DNA of 63,787 nt from Paracoccaceae bacterium (GTDB lineage Bacteria; Pseudomonadota; Alphaproteobacteria; Rhodobacterales; Rhodobacteraceae), in contig JACIYW010000002.1 in NCBI GenBank assembly GCA_014359745.1, forward strand, positions 1-63,787, in the 5' to 3' direction. Of the stretch, positions 41,920-50,804 are shown piece by piece. Position numbers and translations under genes: made by a program. A model generated the notes under the pieces. The model saw only the letters and a list, made by a program, of their open reading frames with translations. It did not search any database and was not told the DNA's origin. Numbering within the stretch: position 1 is the first letter of the stretch; each line of letters begins with the position of its first letter.

Positions 41920-43419
41920 TCACCCCTTTTCAGAGGGCAATTTCGATACCAGCCGCAGGGAAACCGACAGGCCTTCCAACTGGTAATGCGGCCGCAAAAA
42001 GAACTTCGAGGTGTAATAGCCGGGGTTGCCCTCGACCTCTTCGACCACCACTTGCGCGGCGGCAAGCGGGCGGCGGGCCTTTTCCTCTTCGGGGGAGGTC
42101 GCCGAGGCGAAATCGACATACTGGTTGACCCAGGTCTGCAACCAGCCCTCCATGTCCTCGCGGCTCTTGTAGGAACCGACCTTGTCGCGCACGATGCATT
42201 TCAGGTAATGCGCGAACCGGCAGGTGGCAAAGAGATAGGGCAGCCTTGCGGCAAGCTGGGCATTGGCGCTGGCATCGGCATCGTCATATTCGGCGGGCTT
42301 GTGCAGCGATTGCGCGCCGATGAACACCGCCACATCGGAATTCTTGCGGTGGATCAGCGGCATCATCCCGTTCTTGGCCAGTTCCGCCTCGCGCCGGTCG
42401 GAAATCGCGATCTCGGTCGGGCATTTCTGATCCACGCCGCCGTCATCGGTGGGGAAGGTGTGGCTGGGCAGCCCTTCCAGGGCGCCGCCCGATTCGATGC
42501 CGCGGATCCGCGAACACCAGCCATATTCCTTGAAGGACCGGTTGATGTTCACCGCCATGCCATAGGCGGCGTTGACCCAGGAATATTTCTCAGAATCCGC
42601 GCCTTCGGTATCTTCCTCGAAGGCAAACGCCTCGACCGGGTCGGTTTTCGACCCGTAAGGCAGCCGGCCCAGAAAGCGCGGCATCGCCAGGCCCACGTAT
42701 TTGCTGTCCTCGCTTTCGCGCAAACTGCGCCAGGCGGCATATTCGGGGGTCTGGAAGATCTTGGTCAGGTCGCGCGGATTGGCCAGTTCCGACCATGAAT
42801 CCATCTGGAACAGCGTCGGCTTGCAGCCGGTGATCAGCGGCGCGTGGGCGGCGGCGGCGATCTTCGACATCTCGCCCAGAAGTTCCACATCGGGGGGCGA
42901 ATGGTCGAAATGGTAATCGGCCACCAGCGTGCCATAGGGTTCGCCGCCGAACTGGCCGAATTCCTCTTCATAGATCTTCTTGAAGACCGGCGACTGATCC
43001 CAGGCGGTGCCCTTGAATTTTTTCAGGGTCTTGGCCATGTCCTTTTTCGAGATGTTCATCACCCGGATCTTGAGCATCTCGTCGGTTTCGGTGTTGTTCA
43101 CCAGATAGTGCAGCCCGCGCCAGGCGCTTTCAAGCTGCTGGAAATCGGCATGGTGCAGGATCACGTTGACCTGTTCGGTCAGCTTCTTGTCCAGTTCGGC
43201 GATGATCCCCTCGATAGAACGCAGCGCGTCGTCGGAAATCAGCGCGGTATTGGCCAGCGCCTGCTGGGCCAGGGTTTTCACCGCCTGTTCGACGGCGGAT
43301 TTCGCCTGATCCGATTTGGGGCGGAATTCCTTGTGCAGCAGCGCCGCGAAATCGGAACCGCCTTCGGTGGTCTGGGTGGCGGCAGCGCCGCCCTGCTGTT
43401 CAAGCTCTGCGTCGGCCAT
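41920..43419 (-). CDS. tssC: T6SS sheath large subunit TssC (VipB/ImpC)
   Basis: A 499-residue TssC of normal length. Conserved positions include LTEQVNVILHHADFQQLESA, IYEEEFGQFGGEPYGTLVAD, AMPRFLGRLPYGSKTDPVEA and the C-terminal VEEVEGNPGYYTSKFFLRPH. It pairs with TssB to build the contractile sheath. The gene starts 3 bases after the tssB stop. A second TssC-like sequence exists as the fusion protein at 29698-31863. Confidence 0.96.
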   Translation of the reverse strand: MADAELEQQGGAAATQTTEGGSDFAALLHKEFRPKSDQAKSAVEQAVKTLAQQALANTALISDDALRSIEGIIAELDKKLTEQVNVILHHADFQQLESAWRGLHYLVNNTETDEMLKIRVMNISKKDMAKTLKKFKGTAWDQSPVFKKIYEEEFGQFGGEPYGTLVADYHFDHSPPDVELLGEMSKIAAAAHAPLITGCKPTLFQMDSWSELANPRDLTKIFQTPEYAAWRSLRESEDSKYVGLAMPRFLGRLPYGSKTDPVEAFAFEEDTEGADSEKYSWVNAAYGMAVNINRSFKEYGWCSRIRGIESGGALEGLPSHTFPTDDGGVDQKCPTEIAISDRREAELAKNGMMPLIHRKNSDVAVFIGAQSLHKPAEYDDADASANAQLAARLPYLFATCRFAHYLKCIVRDKVGSYKSREDMEGWLQTWVNQYVDFASATSPEEEKARRPLAAAQVVVEEVEGNPGYYTSKFFLRPHYQLEGLSVSLRLVSKLPSEKG

Positions 43420-43422
43420 GGT

Positions 43423-43938
43423 TTATCCCTCGTTTCCGGTGGTCTCGTCGCCCGCCGCGGGCGCGGCGGCCAGCGCCGCCAGCAGCGCCGGATCCTGGAT
43501 GATCTGCGCGATCAGATCCTCGGCCCCGGTCTTGCCATCCATATAGGTCATCAGGTTCGACAGCTGCGTGCGCGCCTCCAGCAACTTGCGCAGCGGTTCC
43601 ACCTTGCGCGCGATGGCGGCGGGGCTGAAATCATCCATGCTTTCAAAGGTGATATCGACGGCCAGATTGCCCTCTCCGGTCAGGGTGTTGGGCACCGAGA
43701 AGGCGGCGCGCGGTTTCATCGATTTCATCCGGCTGTCGAAATTGTCGACGTCGATCTCCAGGAACTTGCGGTCGGCCACGGCGGGCAGCGGTTCTTCGGA
43801 TTTGCCCGACAGATCCGACATCACCCCCATCACGAAGGGCAGTTGCACCTTCTTTTCGGCACCGTAAAGTTCCACGTCATATTCGATCTGCACACGGGGC
43901 GCGCGGTTGCGCGCGATGAACTTCTGGGAACTGGCCAT
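43423..43938 (-). CDS. tssB: T6SS sheath small subunit TssB (VipA/ImpB)
   Basis: A 171-residue TssB beginning MASSQKFIARNRAPRVQIEYDVE behind an excellent AAGGAGAT ribosome site. It has the family hallmarks LPFVMGVMSDLSGKSEEPLP, KFLEIDVDNFDSRM, FESMDDFSPAAIARKVEPL and RTQLSNLMTYMDGK. The C-terminal tail is Ala/Gly-rich. It forms the sheath protomer with TssC. It lies 109 bases after tssA. Confidence 0.95.
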   Translation of the reverse strand: MASSQKFIARNRAPRVQIEYDVELYGAEKKVQLPFVMGVMSDLSGKSEEPLPAVADRKFLEIDVDNFDSRMKSMKPRAAFSVPNTLTGEGNLAVDITFESMDDFSPAAIARKVEPLRKLLEARTQLSNLMTYMDGKTGAEDLIAQIIQDPALLAALAAAPAAGDETTGNEG

Positions 43939-44047
43939 TGCTGCATCTCCTTGGTTGTGGGTGTGAACGGGGGCGCCGGCCACCGCGGTGTCAATTCTGG
44001 TGTCAGTCTTGCGCGCCCGTTACCTGTCGGCCTGGTGTGGGGCGCGG

Positions 44048-45088
44048 TCAGTCGTCGTCTTCAAGCCCTCCGATCACGTTGACATTGTCCACCCCGTTCG
44101 GGGCCATGTCCTTGACGATATCCAGAAAGCTGGCCCCGACCAGCCGCCGCGCCCGCGCCAGCAAAAGCGGCACCGGGCTGGAGGGTTCGGCGCGTTCGTA
44201 ATAGGCGACGATGCGGTCGATGGCGTTGGTCACGTCATTGGGGCCGTTGATGGCCCCGCCCCCCCCGCCCGTACCGGCGCCCGTACCGGCGCCCGCACCT
44301 GCACCCATGGCGGGCGCGGGGCTGTCGTCTTCGGCCGCGGCATCGCTGTCGCCGCTGTCGCCGGTGGCGGTTTCCAGCGCGCGGATGATCTGGCGCAGCA
44401 GCTTTTCCAGCGGGTCGAAATCGGGGCCCTGGCCGGGGATGCGATCGTCGAACACCGCGCCGATGGCGCGCACATCCCCAAGCACCTGACGCGCCGCCGC
44501 CAGCCGTTCGGTCAGAAGATCGGGGTCGGTATCCTGAAACGCCGCCGAGATCGCGGCGGGATCGGGGATCTGATCCATATCGGCGGGGGCGGGGATATCG
44601 CCCTCTGCCACCGCGATATCGCGCAGGCACATGCGCCCGAAGGCGCGGCTGTCGCTCAGCGGGGCAAGGCGCAGGGCGCGCAGCACCGTATTGGCATCGG
44701 TCAGCGCCAGCACCGCGTTGACCCGCATGGTCGGATCGTCGTCATCATCGGCGTCAAGCTGCGGATGGCAACTGTCCCAGTACCGTTCCAGACAGCCGCG
44801 CATATAGGCGGTAACCCCGGCCAGCCCCGGCAGGCCGTCAAGCCGCAGCCGGGCATAGGCCAGACAGGCGGCGGCGCGCAGATCGTGGCTTTGTTCCAGC
44901 ACCTCAAGCGCGCGGGCGCTGACCTCCTTGTGGTCGGGTTCCTCGGCGGCGATCACGCTGTCGCCGACCTGCCGTTCCTCGCCGGGCATCGCGGCCAGTT
45001 CCATGGCGCTGAAGGCCGCATCATATTCCAGATTCTCGCCGCTTGGCCCGTCGCCGGCACGAGGTTCCAGCAGATGCGAAAGGTCCAT
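44048..45088 (-). CDS. tssA: T6SS protein TssA (ImpA)
   Basis: A 346-residue TssA. The N-terminal ImpA domain (DLSHLLEPRAGDGPSGENLEYD ... ELAAMPGEERQV ... RYWDSCHPQLDADDDDDP) and the C-terminal segment INGPNDVTNAIDRIVAYYE / EPSSPVPLLLARARRLV are joined by a Gly/Ala repeat linker (DNA about 44268-44306). TssA caps the growing tail and coordinates tube and sheath polymerisation. It is the first gene of the T6SS run and its start (45088) faces the divergent export-lipoprotein gene, so the operon promoter should lie in the 255-base gap upstream. The ribosome site is weak. Confidence 0.93.
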   Translation of the reverse strand: MDLSHLLEPRAGDGPSGENLEYDAAFSAMELAAMPGEERQVGDSVIAAEEPDHKEVSARALEVLEQSHDLRAAACLAYARLRLDGLPGLAGVTAYMRGCLERYWDSCHPQLDADDDDDPTMRVNAVLALTDANTVLRALRLAPLSDSRAFGRMCLRDIAVAEGDIPAPADMDQIPDPAAISAAFQDTDPDLLTERLAAARQVLGDVRAIGAVFDDRIPGQGPDFDPLEKLLRQIIRALETATGDSGDSDAAAEDDSPAPAMGAGAGAGTGAGTGGGGGAINGPNDVTNAIDRIVAYYERAEPSSPVPLLLARARRLVGASFLDIVKDMAPNGVDNVNVIGGLEDDD

Positions 45089-45343
45089 GTCTGAAATCCC
45101 GGTATATAATACGCGAAACCCTACAGCCCTTGCGCCCCGCAAATCAATGGAGCATTTCCATACCTTTTGCCGGCCCGCACCCCCGATTCACGCCCGCGCG
45201 CCTGGCCCATGTCCCTGGCCCGCATCCATGGCCCGCGTCTTTTGGTTGACCCGGCCCCGGCGTGCGGTATCTTGCCCCCCGGCCAGACCCCGCCAGACCC
45301 GGCGCTGGCGGGCAGCACATGACCATGGGGATATGAGAACAAG
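45089..45343. promoter_or_regulatory. Divergent promoter region, tssA and polysaccharide export gene
   Basis: This 255-base gap separates two divergent gene sets. It holds a perfect plus-strand TATAAT (45105-45110) that on the minus strand reads TATTAT, but no convincing -35 at standard distance in either direction. A palindrome ATGGA-N5-TCCAT (45147-45161) is a possible operator. The TATTAT is only ~17 bases from the tssA ATG, so a tssA promoter there would give a very short leader. No gene is seen here. Confidence 0.4.
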
Positions 45344-46579
45344 ATGACCGTCACCCCCGCAAGGCGCCGCCCGATCCTGCCCATTCCGGCCCTGCCCATT
45401 CCGGCCCTGCGCGCCCTGATCGGGCTGCTGCTGCCCTGTCTGCTGCTCGCGGCCTGCACCCTGCCGCGCGGCGCGGCGCTGCAATCGGAAATCGTGTCGG
45501 GCGCGGCCCGGGGCCAGGCCGATTTCGCCGTCTACCCGGTCAGCCGCGCCTATCTGCCCGCGCTGCAAGGCTGGCCCGCCCCCGGCGCCACCCCGCCGCG
45601 CGACTGGCTGACGCATAAACGCGGCCCGGCCAGCAACATCATCAACCCCGGCGACCGCCTGAAACTGGTGGTCTGGGATCCCGAGGAAAATTCGCTTCTG
45701 TCGGTGCCGGGGCAAAAGGTGGTCGATCTGCAATCCAGCAAGGTATCGCCCGAAGGCACGATCTTTGCCCCCTATCTGGGCGAGATCCGCGTGGCCAGCA
45801 TGACCCCCGAGGCGGCGCGCAGCCATATCCAGGGCTATTTCGAGGAAATCGTGCCCTCGGCCCAGGTGCAGCTTGATTATCAGCCCGGCCGCGAACACAC
45901 CGTCGATCTGGTCGGCGGCGTGGTCCGGCCCGGCGCGGTGCCGCTGCCCGATCGCAATTTCACGGTGATGTCGCTGCTTTCCATGGGGGGGGGCGTGGCA
46001 CCGGGGATGAACAATCCGCAACTGCGGCTGGTGCGCGGCGGCCATACCTACCGTATCTCGCTCAAACAGCTTTTTGCCGATCCCGGCCTCGACACCACCT
46101 TGCAGGGCGGCGACAAGGTGTTCGTGGAAGAGGATGACCGCCAGTTCATGGCGATGGGGTCGACCGGGCGCGAGGCCATCGTGCCCTTTCCCCAGGACCG
46201 GCTTTCGGCGCTGGAAGCGGTGGCGCTGGCGGGCGGGATGAACGACAACCGCGCCAACCTCAAGGGCCTGTTGATCCTGCGCGAATATCCCGCCGCGGCG
46301 GTGGCGCCCACAGCCCCCCAGACAGCCGCGGCACCAGCTAGGGAAACAACCGGCGCCGCCAGGCTTGACGTGCCGCAAGGCAGCGGCCCCGCCCACCCGC
46401 GCACGGTTTTCGTGATCAACCTGACCACCGCCGACGGGCTGTTCAGCGCGGGCAAGTTCGATATCCACCCCGACGATGTGGTGCTGGCCACCGAATCGGC
46501 GGTCAGCAATGTGCGCACGGTGTTTGGCCTGATCGGCAGCGTCTTTGGCCTGGCCAGCCAGACCAACAACCTGAACTGA
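45344..46579 (+). CDS. Polysaccharide export outer-membrane lipoprotein, Wza/KpsD-like
   Basis: A 411-residue protein. The N-terminus has a basic stretch, a hydrophobic core and a lipobox LLAAC, so it is probably a lipoprotein. A poly_export domain follows (about 95-190, INPGDRLKLVVWDPEEN to VPSAQVQLDYQPG), then SLBB-like segments (about 190-310, VDLVGGVVRPGAVPLPDRNF and RLSALEAVALAGGMNDNRA). Family members form the outer-membrane exit channel for capsule or exopolysaccharide. A short tandem repeat (DNA 45378-45410) duplicates IPALPIPAL in the signal region. With the KpsT/KpsE/KpsM genes downstream it makes a complete ABC-dependent export route. Confidence 0.88.
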   Translation: MTVTPARRRPILPIPALPIPALRALIGLLLPCLLLAACTLPRGAALQSEIVSGAARGQADFAVYPVSRAYLPALQGWPAPGATPPRDWLTHKRGPASNIINPGDRLKLVVWDPEENSLLSVPGQKVVDLQSSKVSPEGTIFAPYLGEIRVASMTPEAARSHIQGYFEEIVPSAQVQLDYQPGREHTVDLVGGVVRPGAVPLPDRNFTVMSLLSMGGGVAPGMNNPQLRLVRGGHTYRISLKQLFADPGLDTTLQGGDKVFVEEDDRQFMAMGSTGREAIVPFPQDRLSALEAVALAGGMNDNRANLKGLLILREYPAAAVAPTAPQTAAAPARETTGAARLDVPQGSGPAHPRTVFVINLTTADGLFSAGKFDIHPDDVVLATESAVSNVRTVFGLIGSVFGLASQTNNLN

Positions 46580-46590
46580 CACCCTGAACC

Positions 46591-46615
46591 GATCCGCCCG
46601 GATGCCGCCCGGATC
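46591..46615. terminator. Possible bidirectional terminator between convergent genes
   Basis: An inverted repeat GATCCG (46591-46596) / CGGATC (46610-46615) lies in the 42-base gap between the stops of the export lipoprotein gene and the convergent kpsT. There is no U-tract, so this is a weak call based on position and pairing only. Confidence 0.25.
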
Positions 46616-46621
46616 TGCCCC

Positions 46622-47299
46622 TCAGGCCTGCCAGGGCGGCGGGCGCCCGGCCATGTTGGCGACATGGTGTTCGATGGCGCGTTCCAGCTTGTCGTAATAG
46701 AACAGCCGCCCGTTTTCCAGCACCGCCCCCGCCTGGCACAGGTCGCGGATCATCGGCACCGAATGCGACACCACGATGCCGCCGCTGCGGCGCATGCGTT
46801 CCTTGAACACCGCGGCGCTTTTGGCCTGAAAGGCCGCGTCGCCGACGCTTGTCACCTCGTCGACCAGATAGGTGTCGAACCCGATCCCCATCGAGATGCC
46901 AAAGGCCAGCCGCGATCGCATCCCCGAGGAATAGGTGCGGAACGGCAGGTGGAAATGCCCGCCCAGCTCGGCGAAATCCTCGGCAAAGGCGATCAGCTCG
47001 GCACTGTCCACCCCGTAGACGCGCGCCAGGAACCGCGCGTTCTGCGCCCCGGTCAGTTCGGGGTGGAACGAGCCGGCAAAGCCCACCGGCCACGAGATCG
47101 TGCCATCCGAGGTGATCGACCCGGTATCGGGATCCATCGTGCCCGCGATCATGCGCAGCAGGCTGGATTTTCCCGCCCCGTTGCGCCCCAAAAGCCCGAT
47201 AGAGGTGCCGCCGGGAAAGCTGGCGGTGATGTCGCGCGCCACCACCTTGCGGGTGCCGTTCACCACATAGGTCTTGTTGAGGTTTTCCAGATGGATCAT
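46622..47299 (-). CDS. kpsT: Capsule polysaccharide ABC transporter ATPase (KpsT-like)
   Basis: A 225-residue ABC ATPase of the polysaccharide-export subfamily. Walker A is GRNGAGKSS, the signature is YSSGMRSRLAFG, Walker B is YLVDEVTS and the switch His is VVSHSV. The segment SWPVGFAGSFHPELTGAQNARF is characteristic of KpsT/CtrD/BexA. The start MIHLENLNKTY (47299) matches the family; an ATG five codons upstream (47314) is also possible. It pairs with the KpsM permease at 48778. It shares the minus strand with kpsE. Confidence 0.9.
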   Translation of the reverse strand: MIHLENLNKTYVVNGTRKVVARDITASFPGGTSIGLLGRNGAGKSSLLRMIAGTMDPDTGSITSDGTISWPVGFAGSFHPELTGAQNARFLARVYGVDSAELIAFAEDFAELGGHFHLPFRTYSSGMRSRLAFGISMGIGFDTYLVDEVTSVGDAAFQAKSAAVFKERMRRSGGIVVSHSVPMIRDLCQAGAVLENGRLFYYDKLERAIEHHVANMAGRPPPWQA

Positions 47300-47374
47300 C
47301 GCGGTTCCCGTCATCGCCCGCCGACACCGGCCCGTTCAGCGCCCTGTTCTGCGCCCTGTTCTGCGCCGGCCCGT

Positions 47375-48643
47375 TCAGCGCCTGTCGCGGATCGCATACC
47401 AGACCAGCACCGACACGGTCCAGATCAGCAGGGCAAAGAACCCGACCAGCAGCACCAGGATGCCGCGTTCGGGATATTGCGCCTCTTGCGACAGGGTGGG
47501 GCTGACATAGGCGGCCAGATAGCGGCTTTTGCGCCGCGCCTCGGCCAGCGCCGCGTCATAGGCCACCAGCGCCCCGGTATAGGCCCGCTGGGCAAATTCG
47601 CGATCGACCGTCAACCGTTCGTATTCGGCCATGATCGATGCGTAATCCTCGCCGCTGGCGTCCGCGCCGCCCAGGCTGAATTTCTGCCGCTCGGTATCGA
47701 TGCGGGCGCGGATCACCTCGATGCGGCGTTCGGCCTGGGTGACGCGCGGATCGTCGGCGCGGGTGGAATCGCGCAACAGATCCAGTTCGATCAGCGATCC
47801 GGCAAGCTGTTGCTGCAAGGTGCCGATCACGCCCATCTGGCTTTGCAGATCGGCCGAAGGATCGACGATGCGGGTGCGCGACCGAAAGGCGGTCATCGCC
47901 TCGCGCGCCGCTTTCAGCCGCGCCATGGTCGCGTCAAGTTCCTCGCGCGCATAGCGGGTGGTGTCATCGCGGGCGATCGCCGACAGATCGTTGATCATCT
48001 GCGTGCTTTCCTCGAGGATCGCCTGCGCGATGGTACGCGCCGAAACCGGGTCGAAGGCATGCACCTGCAATTCGATCAGCCCGGTGCCGTGATCGTAAAA
48101 GATCTTCACCATATCGGCCCAATAATCCACCAGATCCTCGATGCTGCCATCGGGATCGAAGGCAAAGACCGGATCGCGATCATAAGGCGCGGAATAGAGG
48201 GCGCGCAGATCCAGATCGGCGTCGATCTTGGTCACCAGCGCCTGGCTGTGGATGAAATGGTTCAGGATGTCGGTATCGGACGAACTCGACGATCCGGCCA
48301 GCGAAGAGGCAAGACCGCCCAGAAGATCGATCGACGGATTGGCCTGCTGGGTGCGCACCGCAAAGCCCACGGTCGAGGTGTATTGATCCACCGCGCGCGT
48401 ATGAAGATAGCCCGCCGCGATCACCACCGGCACGATCACCATCAGCGCAAAGCTGATCAGCGTGGCGCGGTGACGGCGGCGCAGGCGCGCAGACCGCGCC
48501 ACCGGTCGCACCGCAGGGCCGGGTTTGGGGGCAGCCGGGGGCGCGGGTTTTGGGGGCGGCACCGGTTGCGGGCCGCGCGCCGGTTCCGAAGCGCCCGCAA
48601 TCGGCGTGACACCGCCTGCGTGTTGTATCTGTGACAAGGGCAC
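47375..48643 (-). CDS. kpsE: Capsule export inner-membrane protein (KpsE/BexC/CtrB, PCP-3)
   Basis: A 422-residue protein with a Pro-rich cytoplasmic N-terminus, one membrane helix (about 62-80), a large periplasmic coiled-coil domain (about 85-385, including DLRALYSAPYDRDPVFAFD and long helices around 220-340) and a C-terminal membrane helix (about 395-418). This is the topology of PCP-3 proteins that bridge the ABC exporter and the outer-membrane channel. The best start appears to be GTG 48643. It lies upstream of kpsT on the same strand, separated by 75 bases that include a duplicated GCCCTGTTCT unit (47342-47361). Confidence 0.88.
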   Translation of the reverse strand: MPLSQIQHAGGVTPIAGASEPARGPQPVPPPKPAPPAAPKPGPAVRPVARSARLRRRHRATLISFALMVIVPVVIAAGYLHTRAVDQYTSTVGFAVRTQQANPSIDLLGGLASSLAGSSSSSDTDILNHFIHSQALVTKIDADLDLRALYSAPYDRDPVFAFDPDGSIEDLVDYWADMVKIFYDHGTGLIELQVHAFDPVSARTIAQAILEESTQMINDLSAIARDDTTRYAREELDATMARLKAAREAMTAFRSRTRIVDPSADLQSQMGVIGTLQQQLAGSLIELDLLRDSTRADDPRVTQAERRIEVIRARIDTERQKFSLGGADASGEDYASIMAEYERLTVDREFAQRAYTGALVAYDAALAEARRKSRYLAAYVSPTLSQEAQYPERGILVLLVGFFALLIWTVSVLVWYAIRDRR

Positions 48644-48777
48644 ACCGCCGCAACAGGGGTGGCAAACCCGGTGTTTGCCTGTTCACCCATCTTCCTACAT
48701 AAGATGGGAACCGAAATCCAGCGGTCCCTGCCCCATCCCTGCCCCCAACCCCGGCCCCGCACACCCCAAGAGCCCAG

Positions 48778-49614
48778 ATGACCGAGACCCGCCTTTCCCC
48801 CGCCTCCGGCCCTGCCCTTCCCCCTGCCCGGCGCCCCGCACAGCGCCCGCGCCGCTTCAAGACCGCGCGCACCGTGACGGCGCTGGTCTTGCGCGAGATG
48901 TCCTCGACCTATGGCCGCTCTCCGGGCGGCTATATCTGGGCGCTGCTTGATCCGATCGGCGGTATCGTGATGCTGTCGGTGGTGTTTTCCTTCATCATCC
49001 GCGCGCCCGCATTGGGGACCAATTTCCCGCTGTTCTATGCCACCGGGTTTCTGCCGTTCCTGATGTACAGTGATCTTGGCGCCAAGCTGATGGGGGCGAT
49101 CCAGTATTCGCGGCCGCTGCTGGCCTATCCGGGGGTGACCTGGGTCGATGCGGTGCTGGGGCGGTTCATCCTGAACACGCTGACCCAGGTTGCGGTGTTC
49201 TGCCTGGTCAGCGGCGGCATTTTGCTGCTGTTTCGCACCGGCGCGTTCCTTGACATGGTGGCGATCCTGAACGCGCTGGCAATGGCGGCGGCCCTTGGGC
49301 TTGGCATCGGCACGCTGAACTGTTTCCTGGGAGAGGTGTTTCCGGTCTGGCGCACGATCTGGTCGATCCTGAACCGGCCGATGTTCATCATCTCGGGGGT
49401 GTTCTTTCTTTATGACGCCATGCCGCCGCTGGCGCGGGATATCCTGTGGTACAACCCGCTGGTGCATGTGATCGGCGAAATGCGCCGCGGCTTTTACGGC
49501 ACCTATGACGCGCCTTTCGTCACCCCGGTCTATGTCTATGGGTTCGCCGGGGTCTGCCTGGTGTTCGGCATGATATTTCTCAGCCGCTATCACCGCGACA
49601 TCCTGAACGCCTGA
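48778..49614 (+). CDS. kpsM: Capsule polysaccharide ABC transporter permease (KpsM-like)
   Basis: A 278-residue ABC-2-type permease with about six membrane helices. Family features are VTALVLREMSSTYGRSPGGY near the N-terminus, the WALLDPIGGI helix, the RRGFYGTYD segment and a Pro/Arg-rich cytoplasmic N-terminal tail. It exports lipid-linked or nascent polysaccharide with KpsT. It is divergent from kpsE, with 134 bases between that must carry both promoters, and is followed by glycosyltransferase genes on the same strand. Confidence 0.9.
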   Translation: MTETRLSPASGPALPPARRPAQRPRRFKTARTVTALVLREMSSTYGRSPGGYIWALLDPIGGIVMLSVVFSFIIRAPALGTNFPLFYATGFLPFLMYSDLGAKLMGAIQYSRPLLAYPGVTWVDAVLGRFILNTLTQVAVFCLVSGGILLLFRTGAFLDMVAILNALAMAAALGLGIGTLNCFLGEVFPVWRTIWSILNRPMFIISGVFFLYDAMPPLARDILWYNPLVHVIGEMRRGFYGTYDAPFVTPVYVYGFAGVCLVFGMIFLSRYHRDILNA

Positions 49615-49688
49615 CCGGCCGCAAGACCGGTTGAAGCACCGCGTGGCGCTTGGTAAACGCAGGCACAAGCCATGAGGAACGTGACCGG

Positions 49689-50804
49689 ATGACCGCCAGA
49701 ACGATGCAAAGGCTGCGCCATCTGGTCGGCTTCTTCGTGTTCGGGCCGGGCAGGCTGCGCTATCTGGCCGGTATCCATGCCTCGGGCCGGTTCGACCGGC
49801 GCTATTACCGCAAGGCCAATCCCGATCTGCACTGGCTGTTCCGCGCCTTCCCCGAGCGCCATTACGTGTTCGCCGGCGAGGCCGAGGGCCGCTGCCCCCG
49901 CCCCGATTTCGTGCCCCAGGCCTATCTGCGCCTCAACCCGGATCTGGATCGCTGGGCGGACCGGCCGTTTCAGCATTACCTGCGCCACGGCCATGCCGAG
50001 AACCGCGTCACCCGCGACCTGCCCCGCGTCCTTGGCGGGCTGACGGTTCTGCCCCCGGCCCTGCGCCGTGATCCTGATGCGGGCACCACCCCGCGTGACC
50101 TGGCGGTGGTGGTGCATCTTTACTATCCCGACCTCTGGCCGGAAATCGTGGCCTCATTGCGGGCCTCAAATCTGGATGCCGATCTGTTCGTCACCCTTAC
50201 CCACCGGCCCGATGCCGATCAGCGCGGCGATCAGGGCGCCGCCGCCCGCGCCGCAGACCAGATCGCAGAACAGATCGCAGGCCGGGCGCAGACCGATCGA
50301 CGAACACACCCCGACGGCCACGCTGGCCGCGCGCATCCGCGCCGACTGGCCCGGCGCGCAGGTGATCACCATGCCCAACCACGGGCGCGATATCTTTCCC
50401 TTCGTGCATCTGGTGAACGCGGGCCTGCTCGATCCTTACCGCGCGATCTGCAAGATCCACACCAAACGCTCCCCGCACCGCCAGGATGGCGAGGCATGGC
50501 GCAGGCATCTGATCGCGGGCATCCTGCCGGGGGCAGAAACCGCGCCGCTGCTGGGCCGGTTCCTGGCCGACGGGGCCGCGGGGCTCTGGGTGGCCGATGG
50601 CCAGCATTACACCGATATGCGCTGGTGGGGATCGAACCGCGACGGGGTCGCGCGGCTTTTGCGGCGCATCGGCATACGCCCCGACCCCGACGCGCTGTCG
50701 TTTCCGGCGGGGTCGATCTATTGGGTCAAGCCGATGCTGATCACCCTGATCCGCGGCCTGCGCCTGGACCTGACCGATTTCGAGGTCGAGGCAGGCCAGC
50801 TTGA
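49689..50804 (+). pseudogene. RgpF/WbsX-type glycosyltransferase, N-terminal frame of frameshifted gene
   Basis: From ATG 49689 the first ~180 residues look genuine. Two FDRRYYRKANPDL / AYLRLNPDL-type repeats (an N-terminal module common in surface-polysaccharide transferases) lead into an RgpF-like domain start (DLAVVVHLYYPDLWPEIVASL, DADLFVTLTHRP). After about 50230 the frame turns into Arg/Ala/His-rich noise, while the frame at 50068-52005 takes up the RgpF domain (ARIRADWPGAQVITMPNHGRD). The two therefore form one gene of ~2.3 kb interrupted by a frameshift near 50230-50320, in a stretch with repeated CAGATCGCA. A sequencing error or real loss are both possible. Confidence 0.72.
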
